Shown: positions 42,801 through 48,198 of the stretch, in pieces
Numbering within the stretch: position 1 is the stretch's first letter
Layout: each line of letters begins with the position of its first letter
Assembly: GCA_947176485.1 (NCBI GenBank)
Contig: CAMWQS010000001.1
Location: 1-55,551 of the forward strand
Direction: 5' to 3'
Source of the DNA: an uncultured Clostridia bacterium
Lineage (GTDB): Bacteria; Bacillota; Clostridia; Christensenellales; Borkfalkiaceae
DNA length: 55,551 bases
The notes under the pieces: generated by a model
What the model was told of the DNA's origin: nothing
The model's input: only the letters and a program-made list of their open reading frames with translations
The model's database searches: none
Translations under genes and position numbers: made by a program

Positions 42801-43152
42801 AGAGCTGTCGCAAATATTGAATATGCCAGTGTTTGCGGACTTAAACGGCGCCACCCTTTACCGTGAACGGGAGTTTTTGTGCCGACTTAAAGCCAAAGAA
42901 GTTTTGGAAACGGAGGCAGAGGACTACGTTTTGCTGCAAGGCGCGATAGACCTTCTTGCCGTGGGCGATTTCGGCGTTAAAATAATAGACTACAAGTATT
43001 CCCACAAGACGGACGAGCAGCTTATTAAGACTTACACACCCCAGCTTAACCTTTATAAAAAGGTTACGGCGGCAATTTTACACTGCTCGCCCGATAAAAT
43101 CAGCACGACCATCGTCAATATTCACACCCGAAGGCAAATTGATTTGAAATAA
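39838..43152 (+). CDS. addA: AddA subunit of the AddAB helicase-nuclease
   Basis: 1104 residues. UvrD-type superfamily 1 helicase plus RecB-like nuclease. The Q-motif region MQLTDEQVAAI leads into Walker A SASAGSGKT at about residues 20-28. Then come FTKKAAAQMKEKL, the Walker B VDEYQDVNPVQEE, GDVKQSIYGFRG, the RecD2/UvrD motif SMHASKGLEFPVV, and the nuclease end GAIDLL and IIDYKYSHKTD. It follows addB with overlap, and a ribosome-binding site (AAGGGGG) sits inside addB. The R1-like segment at 40489-40522 is read in frame. A bidirectional terminator follows. Confidence 0.95.
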   Translation: MQLTDEQVAAIAARGKTIVSASAGSGKTFVMIEKLVDAVSGGVDLDDVLAVTFTKKAAAQMKEKLRSAIIKRVENAGEEKPRLKSQLSKISSANISTIHSFCARLIRTYFYALDGVDSGFDIISADDAVARDLKARAVDNLFERLYEDDDNEFKLLLSCFMKKRNDASLKRLLWEAYDGVRSVAHYKDILENAKSVYTDDGFKGVCEDYFLTLKNKIAPLICAVERFKSQFPVTKKAAAYDQLFTEMECSLQAYEAAGLFGAKPALTVSRKPVDAAEDKEAGALFKAFKDSLTKKYAALCPDIETEEKEREKFFKSGLVATAFSSVLLQLDREYAAVKADENKLDYNDLEHLTLQLLSDEGIKKEINSGFKYVFVDEYQDVNPVQEEIISSLCGETFLVGDVKQSIYGFRGSKSVFFTKKFENFEKGLGNALKLSSNFRSSDAVINFANDLFSKLMRPDTCGVDYKKTSVMRAGGQYPAGYGEAKIHVFGKNEEEESELEVYSVLNDGSEASHTREGLAVLKIVEKELKSTHYDLKKGEYVPTQLGDICILTRKNKGDSVEGIVRALTDQGYAVSGAQEANICELAEVKQILDILSLIDNAEQDVPLVTALLSPLGGFCEDELAEIRIAFQGVKPPLSFRKCCEKYSALPGEISRKLHIFGGQLQKLRDLADVLPTGELIDELLETFGLESGYGAGGEIKVKNVLRLREEGASLPLAAFLQKIKAGGYDVSAPAPAPSDSIKIMSMHASKGLEFPVVIIADICKTFKGQDYSEVPFDEKFGFAPKAFDRENMLAQKTVLRRLIKSKQDEEELFNELNLFYVACTRAMCNLHVLAETVKPFDETNFFDAKCYADLFNMQDFLREDAGDLTDFSAEEYGGSMLYAPDDALVESIEKHFMQLYAHEKSVDLPVKSSASAILRMRDDEPHEVPHVLFGGEGETSTDKGTAYHRFLELCDFSKKSVEEIEGEKLNFLNSGRISEEQFSLLSGEELSQILNMPVFADLNGATLYREREFLCRLKAKEVLETEAEDYVLLQGAIDLLAVGDFGVKIIDYKYSHKTDEQLIKTYTPQLNLYKKVTAAILHCSPDKISTTIVNIHTRRQIDLK
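40489..40522 (+). repeat. R1 repeat inside addA, in frame
   Basis: GCCCCCCTAATATGTGCC then GTTGAACGCTTTAA, read as APLICAVERFK at about residues 218-228. This is the same reading phase as the RND copy (DPHICANER). It lies in a variable part of the helicase. Confidence 0.6.
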
Positions 43153-43153
43153 A

Positions 43154-43190
43154 AATAACCCCGCGGAATTTTCCGCGGGGTTATTTTATA
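43154..43190. terminator. Bidirectional terminator after addA
   Basis: Stem AATAACCCCGCGGAA / TTCCGCGGGGTTATT, with the loop reduced to TT at full pairing and a T-run to the right. It also covers the end of the minus-strand membrane protein gene. Confidence 0.88.
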
Positions 43191-43815
43191 CGTTGTATTT
43201 TGCCATAAGCTTTAAAAGCGCGTTGAAGTTGTCGTTCAAAATGTCGGCTTCGGCAGGGTTCAAAGAGCCTTTTATTTTAAGCACAGCCAAAGTGTTTTTC
43301 AGCTTTTCAAGCTCAAGCCGGTCGGTTTTTGCAAGGTTCTTAGTCAAAAGCTTGTCGGTAACAGCAACCGCGTGTTCAAGCCTAACGCCGTTTTTTGCGG
43401 CGGGTACTTGCGCTTGGGCTTGCATATCCGTACGCGCTGCGCGAATCGGCTGAACGGGGATAGGGGTTTCGGTAACGGCAGCTTGCGTAACCTTTGCCTT
43501 GCGGACCGCGTAGTTTTTTGTAAAACCGCAAAGCGCACCGTAGAGAACGTACCCGACTACCCAAAACGCAACGGTAGCGGTAATCGACTGTGCAAGACTG
43601 CACTTAAGCATAAACGCGGCAAGGGTTACCGCGGCGTACGCATTCGTCAGGCACAAAAAGGGTTTTTTGGATGCCGCTTTAAACTTTTTCGAAGCAAGCG
43701 TCGCCACGAGCGCAATTAAGAAAATTGCAAGATAAGAGCCCCATATAAAGTATATTAAAGTGTCGAAGGGGAGGCTGTCAAACCAACTGTAAAAGCCTTT
43801 AAAAAAATTAACCAT
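43186..43815 (-). CDS. Membrane protein of unknown function with a cytoplasmic C-terminal domain
   Basis: 209 residues from the ATG at 43815 (a TTG at 43845 is possible). About four hydrophobic segments lie in the first 110 residues (YFIWGSYLAIFLIALVATLA, PFLCLTNAYAAVTLAAF, TATVAFWVVGYVLYGALCG and a weaker first one). A proline- and alanine-rich linker and a helical C-terminal domain (LEKLKNTLAVLKIKGSLNPAEADIL) follow. I do not recognise it. A TATAAT on the minus strand ends eight bases before the ATG, predicting another leaderless message, although no good -35 is visible. Confidence 0.65.
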   Translation of the reverse strand: MVNFFKGFYSWFDSLPFDTLIYFIWGSYLAIFLIALVATLASKKFKAASKKPFLCLTNAYAAVTLAAFMLKCSLAQSITATVAFWVVGYVLYGALCGFTKNYAVRKAKVTQAAVTETPIPVQPIRAARTDMQAQAQVPAAKNGVRLEHAVAVTDKLLTKNLAKTDRLELEKLKNTLAVLKIKGSLNPAEADILNDNFNALLKLMAKYNV

Positions 43816-43846
43816 CAGTTTAATTATAGCCTTAAATTTTTGCAAA

Positions 43847-43881
43847 GGGTGCCGAATATGCTCGAAATAACGCTGTTTTTG
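43847..43881 (+). repeat. R1 dispersed repeat copy (left part degraded)
   Basis: GGGTGCCGAATATGC then TCGAAATAACGCTGTTTTTG. It keeps the AATATG-C...AAATAACGC...TTTTT core but has lost the C5 run. It lies between two minus-strand genes. Confidence 0.6.
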
Positions 43882-43896
43882 TCAACGGATATTATC

Positions 43897-44406
43897 TTAA
43901 ATGGATTTCAAATTGGTCTGAATTAATTCGCCTGCTTTTTCTGCCTTTTTAAGTATTTCACCCGTTACGGGCGTTCCCTTCTTTATTATCACCACGCCGT
44001 CCTTTACGACGTCACTTTTAAGCCGTTTCGCCTTTTTGGCAATGACCACGTCGCCGTAAATAAGCTCGGTCGGAGAATAGCTTTTTTTGCCTATTTTAAC
44101 CCGCAAAATTCTTTTCCCCGAATAGGACATATCTTCCAGATTACCTAAATAAATTCCGCCGTCGTCGTAGCTTGCCCTGCCAAGGCGAATGGGCTTTGCC
44201 GCCTTTATCACCCGCTCTCTGTCCTCGAAAAGAATGGTTTCGTCAATCTTCAAAACGTTTTTCATATCAATATGAAACTCGTTCTCATCCTCGTCGGCGC
44301 AGGTAAGGCACTCTATCTTCCCCGCCGCCGCGTTCACGGAAACAACGTAACCCTTTCTTCCTTCCGTGCTTAAAACCTTTTTGCCGTACAACATTGAAAC
44401 GTTCAT
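43897..44406 (-). CDS. PRC-barrel-like protein
   Basis: 169 residues made of two similar beta-barrel segments. The first (LYGKKVLSTEGRKGYVVSVNAAAGKIECLTCADE) and the second (YLGNLEDMSYSGKRILRVKIGKKSYSPTELIYGDVVI) match the PRC-barrel pattern of a small beta domain used in RNA or protein assembly (RimM-like, sporulation YlmC/YmxH). The C-terminus is a short helical arm. The function cannot be set further. The ATG at 44406 follows the ribosome-binding site AAGGAG. It is divergent from the nadB operon. Confidence 0.65.
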   Translation of the reverse strand: MNVSMLYGKKVLSTEGRKGYVVSVNAAAGKIECLTCADEDENEFHIDMKNVLKIDETILFEDRERVIKAAKPIRLGRASYDDGGIYLGNLEDMSYSGKRILRVKIGKKSYSPTELIYGDVVIAKKAKRLKSDVVKDGVVIIKKGTPVTGEILKKAEKAGELIQTNLKSI

Positions 44407-44509
44407 ACTTTACTCCTTACGCTCTATCATATTTTTAATTTCAAGGCCTTACTACAACTAAAAATATATATTTTTGTCGATTTTAAAGTATATAATGTTT
44501 ACATATGAC

Positions 44510-44538
44510 TTGACACGTGTAAAGTTTTGGTGTAAACT
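44510..44538 (+). promoter_or_regulatory. nadB promoter with a putative NiaR operator
   Basis: TTGACA (44510-44515), a 17-bp spacer, TAAACT (44533-44538). The spacer begins with the palindrome ACACGTGT (44513-44520) and holds GTGTAAA twice, 13 bp apart (44517 and 44530). An outer GTTTACA (44497-44503) mirrors TGTAAAC (44531-44537). These symmetric elements overlie the promoter of an operon that encodes its own NiaR, so they are the likely binding site. Confidence 0.6.
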
Positions 44539-44569
44539 TTTCTAAATCATATATAAAAGAAGGCATAAT

Positions 44570-45871
44570 TTGAAAGAAAAATACGACGTTATTATCGTTG
44601 GCGCGGGCGTTGCGGGGCTTAACTGCGCGCTGCATCTGCCCAAAGATAAAAAAGTTTTAATAATCTGCAAGGGCAAGCCCGAAGAAAGCGACAGCTACCT
44701 TGCGCAAGGCGGAATTTGCCGTTTGCAGGGCGAGGACGACTACGAAGGCTATTTTGACGACACTATGCGTGCTGGGCACAACGAAAACAACCCCGCCGCC
44801 GTGGAGTGTATGATTAAGTCCTCGCCAGAGGTCATAGACGAGCTTATTTCCGTCGGCGTTGACTTTGCGCGTGAAAAGGACGGCAGCCTTGCCGCCACGC
44901 GTGAGGGCGGGCACTCGAGAAACCGCATTTGCTTCCACGAGGACTGCACGGGTAAGGAAATAACTTCAAAGCTGATGGCGGCAGTGACAAAACTTCAAAA
45001 CGTAGAAATTTGCCCCCAAAACACGCTAATTGATTTAATTTGTAGCGAAAAAGAGTGTATGGGCGTAGTCGTTGTCGACAACGAAACGGGAAAGGTTAAG
45101 AAAATTATTGCGGACTACACCGTGCTTGCCACGGGCGGCATAGGCGGAATATTCGAAAACTCTACGAACTTCCGACTTTTAACGGGCGACGGCGTTGCAA
45201 TATGTATGAATCGCGGCGTTGCCGTGGATAACGTCAATTATATTCAGATACACCCCACGACGCTTTATTCAGAAAAGAAGGGTGAGAGGTGCTTCCTTAT
45301 CTCCGAATCGGTTAGGGGTGAGGGCGCGCATTTACTTGATAAATACGGCAACCGTTTTTGCGACGAGCTTCAGCCGAGGGACGTGGTTACAGAGGCAATT
45401 TTAAAACAGATGAAAGAGGAGGGTTCGTCCTTCGTTAGGTTGGATATGCGCCCCGCAGGGAAAGAAGAGCTTTCAACCCACTTCCCCAGCATCGTTAAAA
45501 GATGCGCGGAGGAGGGGTACGACGTGTTTTCCGAGCCCGTTCCCGTCGTGCCGGCACAGCATTACTTTATGGGTGGAGTAAGAAGCGACCTGAACGGCAG
45601 AACGACGATGGATAGGCTTTATGCCGTGGGCGAAACCTGCTGTAACGGCGTGCACGGTGCAAACAGACTTGCGTCAAATTCACTTTTGGAAAGCGTGCTT
45701 TTTGCAAAGCGCGCCGCCCTGGATATTGCGGCAAATTTTAAGGCGAATGAACAATTGACCCCCGAATATGCCGCAAATAACGCACTTTTAGGCGATTATT
45801 CAAACCCCGAAAAACTGTTAAACAGCTATAAACGCGCATTACTTAAAGCAATTGAGGAGGCAAATAAATAA
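44570..45871 (+). CDS. nadB: L-aspartate oxidase
   Basis: First step of de novo NAD synthesis: oxidises aspartate to iminoaspartate with FAD, using fumarate as acceptor in anaerobes. 433 residues of the short NadB type. The FAD loop VIIVGAGVAGLNCALHL is at the N-terminus. SYLAQGGI, the substrate segment REGGHSRNR and HANRLASNSLLESVLFAKRAA-type FAD contacts (here GANRLASNS) follow. The start is a TTG at 44570 with the ribosome-binding site GAAGG at 44559-44563. The last 35 residues include an R1-like stretch. One base overlaps nadC. nadA (quinolinate synthase) is absent here. Confidence 0.93.
   Translation: MKEKYDVIIVGAGVAGLNCALHLPKDKKVLIICKGKPEESDSYLAQGGICRLQGEDDYEGYFDDTMRAGHNENNPAAVECMIKSSPEVIDELISVGVDFAREKDGSLAATREGGHSRNRICFHEDCTGKEITSKLMAAVTKLQNVEICPQNTLIDLICSEKECMGVVVVDNETGKVKKIIADYTVLATGGIGGIFENSTNFRLLTGDGVAICMNRGVAVDNVNYIQIHPTTLYSEKKGERCFLISESVRGEGAHLLDKYGNRFCDELQPRDVVTEAILKQMKEEGSSFVRLDMRPAGKEELSTHFPSIVKRCAEEGYDVFSEPVPVVPAQHYFMGGVRSDLNGRTTMDRLYAVGETCCNGVHGANRLASNSLLESVLFAKRAALDIAANFKANEQLTPEYAANNALLGDYSNPEKLLNSYKRALLKAIEEANK
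45757..45792 (+). repeat. R1 repeat near the 3' end of nadB, in frame
   Basis: GACCCCCGAATATGCCGC then AAATAACGCACTTTTA, read as TPEYAANNALL. It equals the 16832 copy in length and matches 22 of 27 core positions, but is read one base out of phase relative to the RND and addA copies. Confidence 0.7.
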
Positions 45872-46734
45872 TGTTAGAAACCGTATCTTTAAAGCTGAAC
45901 GCAGACGAGCTTATAAAAATGGCTCTTAAAGAGGATATTTCCAACGAGGACGTCAGCACCAACGCCGTTTTAAAAGATTATAAAAAGGGCAAAGCCGACT
46001 TAATTTGTAAGCAAGACGGCGTAATTTGCGGGCTTAACGTTTTTGAAAGAGTGTTCAAAATTCTCGATGAAAATACCGAAATCAAGTTCCTTGTAAAAGA
46101 GGGCGAAAAAGCAGCTAAGTCCCAACGTATAGCCGAAATAACGGGGGATATGCGCGTTATTTTGCAGGGCGAGAGGACGGCTTTGAACTACCTTCAAAGG
46201 ATGAGCGGTATCGCAACCTACACCTCGGAAGTTGCAAATCTTTTAAAGGGAAGCAAAACCAAGCTTTTGGATACCCGCAAGACCACGCCCAATATGCGTA
46301 TTTTCGAAAAGTACGCTGTGAAGGTGGGCGGGGGCAACAACCACCGCTATAACCTTTCGGACGGGGTGCTTTTAAAGGATAACCACATAGGCGCGGCGGG
46401 CGGAATAACTAACGCAATCAAAGCCGCAAAGGAATATTCCTCTTTCGTGAGGAAGATAGAGGTTGAAGTGGAAACTCTTGACGGCGTAAAGGAAGCCGTA
46501 GCGGCGGGCGCGGACATTATCATGCTTGACAATATGTCGGTTGCGGATATGACCGCCGCAGTTAAGTATATCAACGGCAGGGCACTTACCGAGTGCAGCG
46601 GTAACGTAACCAAAGAAAATATTAAAAATATAATTTCAACGGGTGTGGACTACGTTTCCAGCGGAGCACTTACGCATTCGGCACCAATACTCGATTTGTC
46701 GCTGAAAAATCTTCACCCCGTGGAGGAAGTATGA
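45871..46734 (+). CDS. nadC: Nicotinate-nucleotide diphosphorylase (quinolinate phosphoribosyltransferase)
   Basis: Converts quinolinate and PRPP to nicotinate mononucleotide, CO2 and PPi. The 287-residue protein shows the complete family core: ERTALNYLQRMSGIAT, DTRKTTPNMRIFEKYAV, GGGNNHRYNLSDGVLLKDNH and EVEVETLDGVKEA. The ATG shares one base with the nadB stop, and the ribosome-binding site GAGGAGG lies inside nadB. The stop overlaps niaR by four bases (ATGA), so nadB-nadC-niaR is one translationally coupled unit. Confidence 0.96.
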   Translation: MLETVSLKLNADELIKMALKEDISNEDVSTNAVLKDYKKGKADLICKQDGVICGLNVFERVFKILDENTEIKFLVKEGEKAAKSQRIAEITGDMRVILQGERTALNYLQRMSGIATYTSEVANLLKGSKTKLLDTRKTTPNMRIFEKYAVKVGGGNNHRYNLSDGVLLKDNHIGAAGGITNAIKAAKEYSSFVRKIEVEVETLDGVKEAVAAGADIIMLDNMSVADMTAAVKYINGRALTECSGNVTKENIKNIISTGVDYVSSGALTHSAPILDLSLKNLHPVEEV

Positions 46735-47240
46735 AGGCCGATAAAAGGCGTGAGGAAATTTTAAGCCTTATAGGCAACGCCGAAAACCCCATTCCCGCAA
46801 ACGTGCTTGCGGAAAGGTTCGCGGTGTCCCGCCAAGTGATAGTACAGGATATTGCACTCCTTCGCGCAAACGGGCTGGACGTTACCGCAACTAACCGCGG
46901 CTACGTATTGAACACCAAGATGCAAGCAACCCGCGTTTTCAAGTGCAGGCACTCGTTTGAAGAAATCGTCGACGAGGGGGTCTTGATTATCGAAGCGGGC
47001 GGGCGCGTTGAAGATATTTTCGTCAACCACCGCGTTTACGGAAGAATTTCGGCGCGGCTTGACCTTATCAACCGAACCCACGTCGAGGAGCTGTACCGCT
47101 CGCTCGTGTCGGGCGCGTCAAAGCCCTTGATGAGCGTTACCGACGGATATCACTACCACACCGTTTCCGCGGACAGCGAAAAGGTTTTGGACGATATAGA
47201 AAATATATTGCGTACCCGCGGGTTTTTAATAGAGATATAA
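46731..47240 (+). CDS. niaR: NiaR-type transcriptional repressor of NAD synthesis
   Basis: 169 residues. An N-terminal winged helix-turn-helix of the BirA/HTH_11 type (RREEILSLIGNAENPIPANVLAERFAVSRQVIVQDIALLRANG) is followed by a 3H domain. The domain's name-giving histidines are visible in CRHSFEE, VNHRVYG and GYHYHTV. In B. subtilis and relatives NiaR (YrxA) binds nicotinate and represses nadBC and niacin uptake. Here it is the last gene of nadBC and probably represses its own operon through the operator at 44510-44538. A hairpin follows. Confidence 0.92.
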   Translation: MKADKRREEILSLIGNAENPIPANVLAERFAVSRQVIVQDIALLRANGLDVTATNRGYVLNTKMQATRVFKCRHSFEEIVDEGVLIIEAGGRVEDIFVNHRVYGRISARLDLINRTHVEELYRSLVSGASKPLMSVTDGYHYHTVSADSEKVLDDIENILRTRGFLIEI

Positions 47241-47247
47241 TTTGACG

Positions 47248-47284
47248 ACCGTCCGCCGCATTTAGTGGCGGGCGGTGAATTTTA
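47248..47284 (+). terminator. Hairpin terminator after niaR (weak U-tract)
   Basis: 10-bp stem ACCGTCCGCC / GGCGGGCGGT with one wobble and a 9-nt loop, then GAATTTTAC. The T-run is short. Confidence 0.65.
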
Positions 47285-47366
47285 CGGGCAAAAAAACCTA
47301 TACTTTATTTTAAAAGTAAAAAAATTTTTTTATTTTACTGAAAAAAACGCAACTTGAATTGTTTTA

Positions 47367-47372
47367 TATAAT
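47367..47372 (+). promoter_or_regulatory. -10 element before the ECF sigma leader RNA
   Basis: TATAAT with no acceptable -35 at the usual distance (TTGAAT at 47354-47359 is only seven bases away). The upstream sequence GCAACTTGAATTG might instead be read by another sigma factor. The start site would be about 47379, where the folded RNA begins. Confidence 0.5.
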
Positions 47373-47379
47373 GAAGGCG

Positions 47380-47661
47380 CTAACCCGCTGCCAATCCCAA
47401 CAAAGCACAATTTTATGGATAAATTTCGGCTTATGCTGCGTTAAGGACGCTTGCCGTACTGGTTTGTACGCCTACGCGACCTTGCCTTGCCTAATCTCAA
47501 AATTAATCTCATAAAATCGCAAAGCGTCTAAGCGATGGGGTTTGGAATGGGTTTTGTGCGGGGCACCCGCAGTTGTACCGTAGTACATCAAGGGGGCACC
47601 GTGCAAAAGACAACCAAAGAACGCGCTTAGATGTGTTCTATTGGGGTTGACAGCGGGTAAT
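47380..47661 (+). ncRNA. Large structured leader RNA of the ECF sigma gene, class unknown
   Basis: Non-coding stretch of about 280 nt closed by a long helix. 47383-47390 pairs with 47651-47658 (ACCCGCTG / CAGCGGGT), then one mismatch, then 47392-47400 pairs with 47641-47649 (CAATCCCAA / TTGGGGTTG, one wobble). A second helix, 47524-47534 (GCGTCTAAGCG) with 47624-47634 (CGCTTAGATGT), has 11 pairs with two wobbles. Local hairpins include CGTAC-TGGTTT-GTACG (47455-47470), GCGT-TAAGG-ACGC (47438-47450) and a GTAC-CGTA-GTAC loop near 47575. The closing helix starts at the predicted transcription start and ends about 7 nt before the GGAG ribosome-binding site of the sigma gene. No terminator-like T-run follows. 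It could be a cis-regulatory RNA or a processed large ncRNA. Confidence 0.65.
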
Positions 47662-47678
47662 CGATATCGGAGAACCAC

Positions 47679-48188
47679 ATGTCGCTTGACAAACAGATAA
47701 AACAGCTTATGCGCGGAGATGCCTCGGCGTTTGAAAGCGTATACAAAAAAACAAAAAAGGCAGTGTATTATACGGCATTGTCTATTTTAAGAGACCGCTC
47801 TTTGGCGGAGGACGTCATGCAGTCCACCTATTTAAAGGTGATAAAAAGCGCAAGCACCTTCCAAGAGGGCACTGACGCCGTGGCGTGGATAAAGCGTATT
47901 TGCCGCAACGAAGCGTTGAACTTAAAGAAGAAACGCGGGCACGAAACCTACGTTGACGAGCGCGAGCACGCTTCGGTATTCGGTACCGAGCAGACCGACG
48001 ACTACGGACTTATAATCGACCTTGCGCGAAGGACTTTGCCGCAAGACGAATTTGAAATTCTGATTCTTGTTGCCGCCGTGGGCTATAAACGGCGCGAGGT
48101 GGCAGAGCTTATGAACATACCGCTTTCCACGGTAACCTACAAGCTTAACTGTGCAACGGGCAAACTTATAAAGGCGTTGCAGGATTAG
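47679..48188 (+). CDS. ECF-type RNA polymerase sigma factor
   Basis: 169 residues. The sigma-2 region (SAFESVYKKTKKAVYYTALSILRDRSLAEDVMQSTYLKV, then AWIKRICRNEALNLKKK) recognises the -10. The sigma-4 region (LVAAVGYKRREVAELMNIPLSTVTYKLNCATGKL) recognises the -35. There are no other domains, as expected for an extracytoplasmic-function sigma. The ATG at 47679 follows GGAG. It is preceded by a 280-nt folded leader and followed at ten bases by a single-pass membrane protein, the usual position of an anti-sigma factor. Confidence 0.92.
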   Translation: MSLDKQIKQLMRGDASAFESVYKKTKKAVYYTALSILRDRSLAEDVMQSTYLKVIKSASTFQEGTDAVAWIKRICRNEALNLKKKRGHETYVDEREHASVFGTEQTDDYGLIIDLARRTLPQDEFEILILVAAVGYKRREVAELMNIPLSTVTYKLNCATGKLIKALQD

Positions 48189-48198
48189 GAGGTGAATT

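Noticed and set aside
47430..47490. Third R2 copy inside the ECF leader RNA
   Set aside because: Only scattered similarity (a GTAC...GTAC hairpin and CCTTGCCTTGCC); no alignable blocks of useful length.
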